In this document: in pieces, positions 15,184 to 23,800 of the stretch
Layout of the letters: each line of letters begins with the position of its first letter
How positions within the stretch are numbered: the stretch's first letter is position 1
Source: Bin22 sp034428635
Lineage (GTDB): Bacteria; Chloroflexota; Dehalococcoidia; Lucifugimonadales; UBA3495
Direction: 5' to 3'
Assembly: GCA_034428635.1 (NCBI GenBank)
Contig: DAOUHR010000156.1
Coordinates: forward strand, 1 to 64,000
DNA length: 64,000 bases
Translations under genes and position numbers: made by a program
Notes under the pieces: model-generated
Databases searched by the model: none
What the model saw: the letters and a program-made list of their open reading frames with translations, nothing else
What the model was told of the DNA's origin: nothing

Positions 15184-16542
15184 ATGCCTAATCTGGAAAA
15201 ACTTTTCGCCCAGGTTGACGCTTCCCTGGACGACATCATTGCCCTGGAACAGGCTATGGTACGGATTCCATCGGTCAACACGGGCTTTATGCCTACCGGC
15301 GACGAAACCCCCGTCTGCGAACTGGCCCGGGACTTCCTGGCCGAGGACGGCATCCCCTCGGAAATCCTCGAATCGGCGCCCAACCGCGGCAACCTGATTG
15401 CCCGTATGGAGGGGAGGTCGGGCAAGGCTGGGCTGATGTTCATGTCCCACACCGACGTGGTGCCCGTTGAAGACGAAACCAAGTGGCAGTTCCCGCCCTT
15501 CAGCGCCACCATCCACGACGGCCGAATTTTCGGCCGCGGCGCCTCCGACTGCAAGGGCCTGCTCACCTGCCAGCTTATGGCCGTCCGCCTCTTGAAACGC
15601 AACGGCATTGAATTGGAGGACGGATTGATCCTGGCCGCAGGCGCCGACGAGGAACACGGCGGCAGATACGGCTTCGGCTGGCTGGCTGACAACCATCCCG
15701 ACAAGCTGGCCGCCCCCTTCGCCGTCAACGAGGGCGGCGGCACACCGGTCCGAGCGGCTGGCGCCCTTACCTACATCCTCGGGGTTGGCGAAAAGGGACG
15801 GCTTCAGGTGGAGATTGACGTAAAGGGCACCAGTTCCCACGCTTCCGTTCCCTGGCAGGGGACCAACGCGCTCTACCGATTGAGCCAGGCCCTGAACTCC
15901 ATTGAGGGCTACGACGCGGAGCTGGACACCTCCACTGTAATTTTCGACCACCTCTCCACCTTTGCCATCGAGGACAAGCCTTCTCCGGCTAACGTGGACG
16001 CCATTATCGCGGACATTGAGTCCGACAATCCCCGTTTCGCTTCCATGCTCCGGGCACTCTCCCGCATGACTCTCACGCCCACCATGGTGAGCGGCGGAAT
16101 CAAGTCCAACAGCGTCCCAGAGTCCATCCGCCTCACCTGTGACGTACGTACCCTTCCCCACCAGGACGACGAATACGTGCGCCGGCAGTTGGACGAGGTG
16201 CTGGTCGATGTCCCCGGCGTATCCTACGAGATTGACTACATGGCCCGGCCCAACTCCTCACCCTTTGAATCGCCCCTGGCATCCAGCCTGCAACGGATCA
16301 CAGCCCGCGCCCTGGAGCGGGACGACATCCAGTGGGTACCTGCCATCAGCAACGGCTTCACCGATTCCCGCTTTACGCGGCCATTGGGCACCGTTACCTA
16401 CGGTTTCACGGGTTCCCATCCCGACGACGATCCCATGCTGAATTTCACCCACGGCACCAACGAGTCCGTAGGCATCAAGAGCCTGGTCAGCGGCACCAAG
16501 ATCATGCTGGGCCTGGCCTGCGACATGCTGGCGGTAAAGTAG
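15184..16542 (+). CDS. M20 family metallopeptidase (ArgE/DapE/ACY1/CPG2)
   Basis: A 452-residue zinc exopeptidase or deacylase. The metal motifs are seen: S-H-T-D-V-V-P-V near residue 97 (first His and catalytic Asp), G-R-G-A-S-D-C-K-G-L (bridging Asp near 121), D-E-E-H-G-G (catalytic Glu pair) and a late H-G-T-N-E-S block with the last zinc His. The lid domain lies between (K-G-T-S-S-H-A-S). It removes an amino acid or acyl group from small amide substrates; which one is uncertain. The ATG at 15184 follows AGAGGCAAG. Its promoter must lie in the 180-base gap shared with the divergent deacetylase gene. A mobile repeat lies 180 bases downstream. Confidence 0.9.
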   Translation: MPNLEKLFAQVDASLDDIIALEQAMVRIPSVNTGFMPTGDETPVCELARDFLAEDGIPSEILESAPNRGNLIARMEGRSGKAGLMFMSHTDVVPVEDETKWQFPPFSATIHDGRIFGRGASDCKGLLTCQLMAVRLLKRNGIELEDGLILAAGADEEHGGRYGFGWLADNHPDKLAAPFAVNEGGGTPVRAAGALTYILGVGEKGRLQVEIDVKGTSSHASVPWQGTNALYRLSQALNSIEGYDAELDTSTVIFDHLSTFAIEDKPSPANVDAIIADIESDNPRFASMLRALSRMTLTPTMVSGGIKSNSVPESIRLTCDVRTLPHQDDEYVRRQLDEVLVDVPGVSYEIDYMARPNSSPFESPLASSLQRITARALERDDIQWVPAISNGFTDSRFTRPLGTVTYGFTGSHPDDDPMLNFTHGTNESVGIKSLVSGTKIMLGLACDMLAVK

Positions 16543-16722
16543 GAAACGGATGCCGAGGGGAGCAGGGCGCTTCCCTTTCAGCGTAGGGTAGGTCGTTGTC
16601 CCCGCCGTCGCGGGAACAACTAACTTCGCGATCGGCGAAGCAGCTATCAGGAAATGTCCGGGAATCCGGTTGGCGGAAGCACGCGATTGCCCAGGAAACA
16701 CTACGCCGCCGCATGACACCGG

Positions 16723-16919
16723 CAGGGCAATCGTATTTTGTTTGAATTGTCATTCTGAACGGAGTGAAGAATCTAAACTCCATCCCACAGGCCGACTGGG
16801 GGACCCGTCACCTGGCTGACATGCAGGATTTCAGCCCCTTCGGCAAGCTCAGAGCGACTTATCCTATGCCTGGCGGATGTCTGCCACCTATAGTCTGAAT
16901 CTAAAACGCGATTGCCCTG
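16723..16919. mobile_element. MITE-like element, family 2, copy 1
   Basis: The element begins CAGGGCAATCG and ends CGATTGCCCTG, terminal inverted repeats that continue as YRTTTT inward. It is flanked by a perfect 10-bp direct duplication ATGACACCGG (16713-16722 and 16920-16929). It has no gene. Inside is the widespread Chloroflexota-type motif around CTGAACGGAGTGAAGAATCT. It is about 85-90 percent alike by eye to the copy at 49767-49962. Terminal repeats with 10-bp duplications recall IS4/IS231-type transposition, but no transposase is present. Confidence 0.85.
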
Positions 16920-17060
16920 ATGACACCGGCCCATTGATATCAGGGAGTACATATCCTTACCATAATGTTCAGGCGGACCTGCTTTCCTTCCTTCTTTGAA
17001 ATAGGAAGCAGGGACAGAGCCTGCGGCGGCTTTGCCCTTCCTGCCGGTCGTGGCCCAGCC

Positions 17061-17200
17061 TGGGCCATATTGGGCCACTCTTGGCCACCTTCATGACCAT
17101 TCCCTATCTGGGATGTGGCGCACCGGGGTGCCATCCGGTGCCATTCCAACTATGTTGTCAGATACGAAACGGCACAAAATGGCACAAAGTGGCACAAGAA
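17061..17200. repeat. Three clusters of 10-bp periodic GCCA motifs
   Basis: Forward units with exact 10-base spacing: TGGGCCATAT, TGGGCCACTC, TTGGCCACCT (17061-17090); then GGTGCCATCC, GGTGCCATTC (17127-17146); then inverted units GGCACAAAAT, GGCACAAAGT, GGCACAAGAA (17171-17200), which read TTGTGCCA on the other strand. One helical turn per unit and opposed arrays suggest a cooperative protein-binding site. Confidence 0.55.
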
Positions 17201-17582
17201 ATTAAAAAATCCTTGATTGCTGGGTGTCGGCAGGCAGGAGCGATTCCCCACAGTCGGGTAGTCCGAACAATCGTCATACCGGTTTTCGCCTGTGTCTGGA
17301 AGTCCAGCCCTCCCCTGATGATGGTCAGGGCTTTCGCTTGAATGGTCTGGGGAAGGACCAGTCTTTCCCGACTTCGCAGGAACCTCGAACTCGGGGCAGA
17401 CCCGTCTCAACTAGCTGGCAAAAGGCTATCCGGTCAACCATTTCCGAATGCGTTAGCCCCGCCGAGGGAAAGGAATTCTGTTGACAAAGGTATGGGGGTT
17501 GTATAGAGTCAGCTAAATCTCCGTACCATAGTCTGCCAGGTTCGTCGGAATCTGTTCTCATCTTTAACGATGGTGGCCAAAT

Positions 17583-18569
17583 ATGGCGGCAGTTGAGTCG
17601 GGAAACGAAGTAGTCCTTGAGGTAGAAGACCTCCGCACTTTTTTCAGCACCCGTTGGGGCACGGTAAAGGCCGTGGATGGTGTCAGTTTCGATCTGCGCC
17701 GCGGAGAAACCCTGGGCATCGTGGGCGAGTCGGGCTGCGGCAAATCGGTGACCATGCTCTCCCTAATGCGGCTGATTCCCACGCCGCCCGGTGAAATAGT
17801 GAGCGGTAGGATCGTCTTGCAGGGCCAGGACATTCTCCAGCTGACCGAAAACGAGATGAGCAGAGTCCGGGGCAGCCAGATAGCCCTGATCATTCAAGAC
17901 CCCATGACCTCCCTGAACCCGGTGTTCACCATCGGCAACCAGGTCAACGAGGCCATCCAGATTCACCAGGACATTCCCAAGCGTAGCGTCCTGCAGCACA
18001 CCCTGGATGTGTTGCGCAAGGTCAATATTCCTGCCGCCGAATCCCGGGTTAAGGACTATCCCCACCAGTTGAGCGGCGGTATGCGCCAGCGTGTGGTGGG
18101 CGCCATCGGTATTTCCTGCGAGCCGGCGGTCCTCATCGCCGATGAACCGACCACGTCCCTTGACGTTACCATCCAGGCCCAATACCTCAAGCTTCTTAAA
18201 GACCTCCAGCAGCAGCAGAACCTGGCCTTGATTTTCATCACCCACGACTTTGGCGTCGTGGCGAAGATGTGCGACCGGGTTGCGGTGATGTACGCCGGCA
18301 AGATCGTTGAAATGGGCGGCGTGAGAGAGATTTTCAACTCACCATCCCACCCTTATACCGAAGCCCTGCTGGCCTCAGTACCCAAGCTGGAGGAGGATGT
18401 CGACCGGCTGTTCGCCATCGAGGGCCAGCCGCCGGCTCTTCACGACCTGCCGCCCGGTTGCTCCTTCGCCGACCGGTGCCCCCACGTCATGGAGCGGTGC
18501 AGGGAAGAATACCCAACCGTATTCCAGGTCTCCGAGACCCACAAAGCAGCCTGCTGGAGGTTGTCATGA
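17583..18569 (+). CDS. Oligopeptide/dipeptide ABC transporter ATPase (DppD-type)
   Basis: A 328-residue ATP-binding subunit of the peptide/nickel (Opp/Dpp) importer group. Walker A G-E-S-G-C-G-K-S lies near residue 50, the signature L-S-G-G-M-R-Q-R near 160 and Walker B V-L-I-A-D-E-P near 182. The C-terminal oligo_HPY extension is present (D-L-P-P-G-C-S-F-A-D-R-C-P-H), with the Cys residues that bind an Fe-S cluster in some DppD/OppD proteins. The ATG at 17583 has GGTGG as a weak SD. It overlaps the next ATPase gene by 4 bases (ATGA). No permease or substrate-binding protein gene is adjacent, so the pair must work with partners encoded elsewhere. Confidence 0.9.
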   Translation: MAAVESGNEVVLEVEDLRTFFSTRWGTVKAVDGVSFDLRRGETLGIVGESGCGKSVTMLSLMRLIPTPPGEIVSGRIVLQGQDILQLTENEMSRVRGSQIALIIQDPMTSLNPVFTIGNQVNEAIQIHQDIPKRSVLQHTLDVLRKVNIPAAESRVKDYPHQLSGGMRQRVVGAIGISCEPAVLIADEPTTSLDVTIQAQYLKLLKDLQQQQNLALIFITHDFGVVAKMCDRVAVMYAGKIVEMGGVREIFNSPSHPYTEALLASVPKLEEDVDRLFAIEGQPPALHDLPPGCSFADRCPHVMERCREEYPTVFQVSETHKAACWRLS

Positions 18570-19570
18570 CCACCGCGTCGCAACCCGCCGGAAATACCGA
18601 ACAGGACAGTCCCCTGCTGGAAGTCTTCGACCTGAAGAAACACTTCCCGGTTACCAAGGGATTGCTCTTTTCCAAGACCACTGGTTACCTGAAGGCAGTG
18701 GACGGAATTTCCTTTCATATTGAGCGGGGCAAGACCCTGGGAATAGTGGGCGAGTCGGGCTGTGGCAAGAGCACCACGGCCAAACTCTTGCTGATGCTGG
18801 AGGAACCCACCGAGGGCAGAATCCTGTTCGAGGGTGAGGATATTCACCACACTGATTCCGATCACCGGAAGGCCTACCGCAGCAACGTGCAGGCCGTTTT
18901 CCAGGACCCGTGGAGCTCCCTGAACCCCCGCATGCGGGTACGCGACCTGATCGGCGAACCCATGATCATCAACTGGGATGTCCCCAGGCGGGATGTCGAG
19001 GAACGGGTGCAAAAGCTGCTGCAGGACGTGGGACTCAGCGCCTACCACGCCAACCTCTACCCCCACGAGTTCAGCGGCGGGCAACGCCAGCGCCTGGCCA
19101 TTGCACGCGGCCTGTCCCTCAACCCCAAGATGATCGTTCTGGACGAGCCCGTGTCCGCTTTGGACGTTTCCATCCGCGCGCAAATAATGAATTTGTTGAA
19201 GGACCTGCAGAAGGAATATGAGGTCAGCTACATGCTGATCGCCCATCACCTGGCCACGGTACGTTACATGTGCGATTGGGTGGCGGTAATGTACTTGGGC
19301 CAGATTGTGGAGTACGCCGAAGTAAAGGAGTTGTACAACAACCCCCTGCATCCTTACACCAAGGCCCTGATGTCCGCTGCCCTGCCTTCCCACCCGGACA
19401 TTGAGCAGGACGAGATTATTCTCACCGGTGAAGTACCCTCGCCGCTAAACCCGCCGGAGGGCTGCCGGTTCCACACCCGCTGCCCCTTCGCCATGGACCG
19501 GTGCGCGGTGGAAGTGCCGGAGACTAAGGAGGTGGCCCCGGGCCACACCACATCCTGCCACCTTTACTGA
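18566..19570 (+). CDS. Oligopeptide/dipeptide ABC transporter ATPase (DppF-type)
   Basis: A 334-residue partner ATPase. Typical DppF features are L-K-K-H-F-P-V-T-K-G near the start with a short insertion before K-A-V-D-G-I-S-F, Walker A G-E-S-G-C-G-K-S, signature F-S-G-G-Q-R-Q-R, Walker B M-I-V-L-D-E-P and the closing oligo_HPY domain with C-R-F-H-T-R-C-P-F. It is translationally coupled to the preceding gene through the ATGA overlap. After its stop the next gene is convergent. Together the two would power uptake of peptides or similar solutes at the inner membrane. Confidence 0.9.
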   Translation: MTTASQPAGNTEQDSPLLEVFDLKKHFPVTKGLLFSKTTGYLKAVDGISFHIERGKTLGIVGESGCGKSTTAKLLLMLEEPTEGRILFEGEDIHHTDSDHRKAYRSNVQAVFQDPWSSLNPRMRVRDLIGEPMIINWDVPRRDVEERVQKLLQDVGLSAYHANLYPHEFSGGQRQRLAIARGLSLNPKMIVLDEPVSALDVSIRAQIMNLLKDLQKEYEVSYMLIAHHLATVRYMCDWVAVMYLGQIVEYAEVKELYNNPLHPYTKALMSAALPSHPDIEQDEIILTGEVPSPLNPPEGCRFHTRCPFAMDRCAVEVPETKEVAPGHTTSCHLY

Positions 19571-19636
19571 CCCCGGACAGGGAATGGACTGAAGCATGGG
19601 GCCGCTGATTTCGATAGTTGCCCCATTACTTTCTGG

Positions 19637-20857
19637 TCACGGACCCTCGGCATAGATTCCGAAGGTAAATGCATATACGGCCAGCCCTTCCGAGTTGACG
19701 CTGAGTTCCAGCTTCTTGCGCTGGGCATACTCGCGATCTTCCACCACCCGGTACATGCGGGATGCGTCGACCAGCAAATAGCTCTCCCCGTCGGCGCCAA
19801 TAACAACATCGGCTCCCCGGTTCTCTTCTGTCAGGAATTCGTCATCCAGCTTGACCCCTACTTTCACCGAACTGGCGCCTTCCGACGACATCACTACGTT
19901 GACTGTCCTGGCCGAATAGACCAGGGCAATGTGGTCTTCGAACCCGGTAGACCCGCCGGCGTAAAGGGCCCGCTGACCCTCATTGCGCCACAAGCCCTGG
20001 AAGTACAGTTGGTCCGGCTCCAGATACTCGGGCGCTTCAAGCTCCAGCGACCTGTCGGGCGCCGCGTAGTACTCGTGCTGACCGACAAACCCTGCTCCGT
20101 AGTACTCGCGCTGGAAGTCGCCCCGATCGTAGCCGGCATACAGTTCCTGGGTAACGTGCTTGTCCGGGGCTGCATCATACTTGGCGTCCGGCAAATGGTC
20201 CATTGCCAGGGTGGCCGGGTCATCGGACAGATCACTCCGTGCCTCCACGAGCAGCGAGCGCATTTCATCTTCGAAGGTCTGGTAGTTTCCCTCCCCGATA
20301 AGGCGGTATCTCAGCCTGCCCCGGTGGTCGATCAGGTACTTGGTGGGCCAGAAGATGTTCTCGAAGTTGTCCCAGGTCACGTAGTCGTTATCCAGCGCAA
20401 CGGGCCAGGAAACACCCAGGTCCTGGGCGGCACTCACAACGTTTTCGGGGTCCTTCTCGAACTCAAACTCAGGGGTGTGTATCCCTACGATCCGCAGGCC
20501 ATCGTCGGAGTAAAGGTCATGCCAGTCCAGCAGTTGGGGAATAGTTCGCAGGCAGTTAACGCAGGTATAAGTCCAGAAGTCCACCAACACAACATTGCCG
20601 CGAAGGTCTCCCAGGGAGACAGGTTCGCTGTTAACCCAATGGGCGATACCTTCTATTTCCGGAGCATCAGGGTACTGGGCGCCGGGCAACCCGCTGTCAA
20701 TGGATGGCGCCGGTGCACCCATAATCGGGCCGCAAATCAGGACCAACGCGGTCAAGATCGAAATCGCAAGGCCGCACACAAGCGCCACCACCGGCGGACC
20801 GTCACCGGCATTGCGGACGCTCTCTGTTGAAGAAGTTGATAGAGAGTTAAAGGCCAT
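19637..20857 (-). CDS. Membrane-anchored thioredoxin-like protein with DipZ-type C-terminal domain (Cys form)
   Basis: A 406-residue protein: one N-terminal membrane anchor (residues about 20-45), a TlpA-like thioredoxin domain with F-W-T-Y-T-C-V-N-C (CxxC near residues 100-103), then a C-terminal domain of about 170 residues like that of DipZ-type proteins (G-x-Y-D-R-G-D-F and W-x-x-x-x-x-R-A-L-Y-A-G repeats with a carbohydrate-binding-like beta sandwich). It would act outside the membrane in thiol-disulfide exchange. The catalytic domain aligns along its length with the UGA-containing gene at 5870, which lacks the C-terminal domain. The ATG at 20857 is preferred over a TTG two codons earlier. 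A T-tailed terminator lies just upstream at 20869. Confidence 0.85.
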   Translation of the reverse strand: MAFNSLSTSSTESVRNAGDGPPVVALVCGLAISILTALVLICGPIMGAPAPSIDSGLPGAQYPDAPEIEGIAHWVNSEPVSLGDLRGNVVLVDFWTYTCVNCLRTIPQLLDWHDLYSDDGLRIVGIHTPEFEFEKDPENVVSAAQDLGVSWPVALDNDYVTWDNFENIFWPTKYLIDHRGRLRYRLIGEGNYQTFEDEMRSLLVEARSDLSDDPATLAMDHLPDAKYDAAPDKHVTQELYAGYDRGDFQREYYGAGFVGQHEYYAAPDRSLELEAPEYLEPDQLYFQGLWRNEGQRALYAGGSTGFEDHIALVYSARTVNVVMSSEGASSVKVGVKLDDEFLTEENRGADVVIGADGESYLLVDASRMYRVVEDREYAQRKKLELSVNSEGLAVYAFTFGIYAEGP

Positions 20858-20868
20858 ATACAAGAAAA

Positions 20869-20896
20869 CCGGGTTGGCCTTAACAGACCAACCCGG
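20869..20896 (-). terminator. Rho-independent terminator for the duplicated-domain gene
   Basis: CCGGGTTGG (20869-20877) pairs with CCAACCCGG (20888-20896). On the minus strand the stem is followed by TTTTCTTG. It lies between the minus-strand genes ending at 20923 and starting at 20857. Confidence 0.8.
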
Positions 20897-20922
20897 AATT
20901 TAGGCGGGATTCACCTGGATGC

Positions 20923-21786
20923 TTATCTCGGCACCAGGTTGGGGGTGGCGGGCCCATCCATCACCGCGACTTCGGCGTCCGGCTGCAACTCTCGAGCCTT
21001 GGCTTCCAGAGCGGGCATTATGGAGTCGATCAGTTCCTGGTCGATGTCGGCTGCCACGCCGGGGTAGCCGGCCCGGGCGATCATGTCCTTCAGGTCCTTG
21101 TTCTTGAACCGGTCCAGGGTCCACTCCAGGGTGTCAGGAACGAGAGTCCTGTCCCAGAAGATCCGGTGATTCTTGTTCCGGGGGCCATAGTGGTAGTGGG
21201 GAGCGTCCCGGAAGCAGTCAAAGGCCAGAAGCTCGGTTTCTTCGGTGTAGGTGCGGCCAGGAGTCCCTGCCAGGTCGGACAGGACGTGAATGGCCAGGCC
21301 ACCATCGCCGCCGGCCTGCTTGCGCAGTTCCAGCCCGAAGCGGATGTTGCCAGCCTCGAAAATGTCGTGACCACGGTTATGCTTCACGGTGTTGCGCCCG
21401 GTAGCGTAGGTCTCGCGAGCACAGGACTCAACCTCGCCCAGGACCGACTCGACCTGACCCATGTTGACCTGGCTGGCTACGTCTTCATAACCGGCCTCTT
21501 TCAGCATGACGGGCAGGTTGTTGCGGATCTGCTTCACTGACCACATGATGGGGTTGCCGTCTACAACCGGGTCCATCCGGCAAAGCTTGTTCTTGCTCTC
21601 TGGTCCATAGATGTAGCTCTTCTCGAGGTCGAAGCAGTTGAACCTAAGCAAAGTGGTGTCATTGGCTTCCACCAGGATTACCACGCCCTGGTCGGAGTGG
21701 TCCTGAAGGTTGCCGTCCCAAAGCTCGTGCTGTACGACGAAGCTCACAGCCCCGGCGTCAATCTTGGTCCTTGCAGCCTGCTGCAT
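20923..21786 (-). CDS. Unknown protein with internal duplication
   Basis: A 287-residue acidic protein with no family I can name. Two halves match: first half L-L-R-F-N-C-F-D, then Y-I-Y-G-P-E-S-K-N, then K-E-A-G-Y-E-D-V-A; second half L-L-A-F-D-C-F-R-D, then Y-H-Y-G-P-R-N-K-N-H-R, then A-R-A-G-Y-P-G-V-A. Each half is about 110 residues. No signal peptide or membrane span is seen. GGAGGTAA lies close before the ATG on the minus strand. It has its own terminator at 20869. The duplicated Y-G-P-x-x-K-N segment with nearby His suggests a ligand- or metal-binding repeat, but this is a guess. Confidence 0.75.
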   Translation of the reverse strand: MQQAARTKIDAGAVSFVVQHELWDGNLQDHSDQGVVILVEANDTTLLRFNCFDLEKSYIYGPESKNKLCRMDPVVDGNPIMWSVKQIRNNLPVMLKEAGYEDVASQVNMGQVESVLGEVESCARETYATGRNTVKHNRGHDIFEAGNIRFGLELRKQAGGDGGLAIHVLSDLAGTPGRTYTEETELLAFDCFRDAPHYHYGPRNKNHRIFWDRTLVPDTLEWTLDRFKNKDLKDMIARAGYPGVAADIDQELIDSIMPALEAKARELQPDAEVAVMDGPATPNLVPR

Positions 21787-22037
21787 AACTGGATTACCTC
21801 CTTATGATTTTCTTCCTTAGGAACCAAGGATGCGGAGATAGATTACAACACTGCGGCAATTCCCGGCAAGTCAGGCTTTCCTCCGACCTCAATGGCCCGA
21901 TTCCGGAGTCCTAAAAGGTTGAATGCCGCGGGAAGTTGCTATCCCTTCCCAATCCTGTTCCCGTTGCGTCAGATTATATCACGCAATACAACAGGGATTG
22001 CAATATTCCCTTGCAGGCATACGATCCCATTTTGTGT

Positions 22038-22883
22038 CTATTGCAAATCACCGCGGTAGGCGCGGTAGGCCATGTTGGTAATCAACCCTACACGGTCCTG
22101 GCCCAAGTACTCGGTAAACTTGCCCAGGTTGACCCCGGCAGCCGTTTCATCTTCAGACTTGCCTTCATCAAACCCTTTGCGGATTTCTCCGTGGAGGTGG
22201 GCCATCAACTCTCTGGCCTCGTCGAAGTCCTTCTTGGTGCCTACAGGCCCGTGGCCGGGCACGATGGTCTCAAAGTCCATTTCTCTGGTCTTGTCCATTA
22301 CGTCCAGCCATTTGGTAATGTGCCCGTCAGGGAAGGCGGGAAGCACCCGGTGGAAGGCGATGTCCCCAGCGTACAGCACCCCGTCCTGCGGCAGGTGGAG
22401 CAGAATATCCCCGGCGCTGTGGGCCCGCCCCAGGTAGATCATGTTGATTTCACGGTCTCCCAGCCGCAGGTCCATCCGGTCACTGAAAGTAACGTCAGGC
22501 AGGGTCATCCGGATCTGGGACAGTTCGGGAATCAGTTCCGGCCGGCCGCTGGTGTAGCGGTTCATGTTGGCATCAAATTTCTCGATAAGTTCCGTCCGGC
22601 AGTTTTCGTGGCCGATGATAGGCGCTGGCACAAAGTACTGATTGCCGAAAACATGATCGCCGTGGTAGTGGGTGTCCACCAGGTAACGGATGGGCGCCTT
22701 GGAAACGTTGCGAATCTCCGATATCAGACGGGTCGCCAGCGAGGGCGTCATCAGTGAATCGATAACTATGATCCCCTCTTCGCCGACGATGAATCCGGCG
22801 TTGGTGGCTCCGTTGGGCTGGATAAAGGCGTAGGCGTTGGGCGCCGTCTGGATAACACCGGTGTCGTAAGTTTGGGTGGTCAT
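22038..22883 (-). CDS. MBL-fold metallo-hydrolase
   Basis: A 281-residue metallo-beta-lactamase fold hydrolase. The zinc motif T-H-Y-H-G-D-H lies near residue 76 (Y-L-V-D-T-H-Y-H-G-D-H-V-F-G-N), with later ligands in G-R-A-H-S-A-G-D and V-P-G-H-G-P-V. No signal peptide is present, so it is likely a cytoplasmic hydrolase of the broad quinoprotein-relative/glyoxalase-II-like group; the substrate is open. GAGGGAAACC precedes the ATG at 22883. It diverges from the Nudix gene. A 251-base gap downstream holds no clear feature. Confidence 0.88.
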   Translation of the reverse strand: MTTQTYDTGVIQTAPNAYAFIQPNGATNAGFIVGEEGIIVIDSLMTPSLATRLISEIRNVSKAPIRYLVDTHYHGDHVFGNQYFVPAPIIGHENCRTELIEKFDANMNRYTSGRPELIPELSQIRMTLPDVTFSDRMDLRLGDREINMIYLGRAHSAGDILLHLPQDGVLYAGDIAFHRVLPAFPDGHITKWLDVMDKTREMDFETIVPGHGPVGTKKDFDEARELMAHLHGEIRKGFDEGKSEDETAAGVNLGKFTEYLGQDRVGLITNMAYRAYRGDLQ

Positions 22884-23005
22884 GGTTTCCCTCCTCGGGT
22901 AAGGCTGTCCAGGTAGTGTGCAGCAGTCTAGAGACGACGAGAAGGCGCGTCAAACCCCTGTGCTATACTTCGCCAAACATATCTGACACGGTCGGTGAAC
23001 ACAAC

Positions 23006-23800
23006 ATGGCGACGTTACTGGAAGCCACCACCAACCCCTTTGGCGGAATTCTTCCCAACCCGGCCAACCTTCCCCCAGATCCAGATGACTTCAGGGATGG
23101 CCTGGCCTCGTCCCTGATTGCGTGGCGTGAGGAAGGGTACAAGGTGGTGTGGCTGGAAGTCCCCATCGGTCTATCAGCCTTGGTGCCCGTGGCCGTGGCG
23201 GCGGGGTTCTCATTCCACCACTCCGGCGAACGGCCCAACCTCTACTCTCCGGGCATGGAAGACGACCAATACCTGATGCTGACCCTGCAATTGGAGGAAG
23301 GCGCGTTCATCCCACCCTTTGCAACTCACTACATCGGCATTGGCGGTGTGGTGCTGAACGAAGACAACGAGCTGCTGGTGGTGTGCGAACGGCACCGCAA
23401 CCCGGGTCAGCCCCCCTTCTACAAGCTGCCCGGCGGCGCCGTACACCCCGGGGAACACCTGGTGGACGCGGCGATAAGGGAAGTGCTGGAGGAAACGGGC
23501 ATCCACACCCAGTTCGAGGCCCTGGCCTGCTTCCGCCACTGGCACGGCTACCGTTACGGCAAGTCGGACATTTATTTCGTCGCCCGCCTCAGCCCCCTCA
23601 GCGCCAAGATCACCATGCAGGAAGAGGAAATCGAGGAGTGTCTCTGGATGCCGGTGGCGGAGTACCTGGGTTCCGAGGCCACCAGCATCTTTAACCGCCG
23701 CATCGTAAAGGCCGCGCTGGACCACCCCGGCATCAGGACGGAAAGCCTCCAGGGGTTTGACGACCGGGAGCGGGAATTCTTCATGCCGCCAATGCTCTAG
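23006..23800 (+). CDS. Nudix hydrolase with N-terminal pre-Nudix domain (NUDT6-like); stop made by MITE
   Basis: A 264-residue protein. Residues 30-90 look like the pre-Nudix domain known from plant-type and NUDT6 hydrolases (A-W-R-E-E-G-Y-K-V-V-W-L-E-V-P). The Nudix box follows as G-G-A-V-H-P-G-E, then A-A-I-R-E-V-L-E-E-T-G-I, with the REVxEE glutamates that bind magnesium. It hydrolyses a nucleoside diphosphate-X, identity unknown. A TATACT box lies about 30 bases before the ATG. The stop codon TAG at 23798-23800 is formed by the TA target duplication plus the first base of an inserted 163-bp element, so the original C-terminus may have been different. Confidence 0.85.
   Translation: MATLLEATTNPFGGILPNPANLPPDPDDFRDGLASSLIAWREEGYKVVWLEVPIGLSALVPVAVAAGFSFHHSGERPNLYSPGMEDDQYLMLTLQLEEGAFIPPFATHYIGIGGVVLNEDNELLVVCERHRNPGQPPFYKLPGGAVHPGEHLVDAAIREVLEETGIHTQFEALACFRHWHGYRYGKSDIYFVARLSPLSAKITMQEEEIEECLWMPVAEYLGSEATSIFNRRIVKAALDHPGIRTESLQGFDDREREFFMPPML

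Larger units (their letters stand above)
16543..17582. other. 1-kb non-coding island
   Basis: No credible gene is found between the M20 peptidase and the ABC ATPase. The stretch holds a 197-bp inverted-repeat element (16723-16919), a stray copy of that element's terminus (ACGCGATTGCCC at 16681-16692), three clusters of 10-bp periodic GCCA motifs (17061-17200) and about 380 bases in which I see nothing clear. Confidence 0.7.

Noticed and set aside
15133..16161. A 342-codon open frame antisense to the M20 peptidase
   Set aside because: Gly/Val-rich shadow of a strongly conserved gene with intact metal motifs.
17061..17200. CRISPR array
   Set aside because: Units are 10 bp with no spacers and no cas genes are present.
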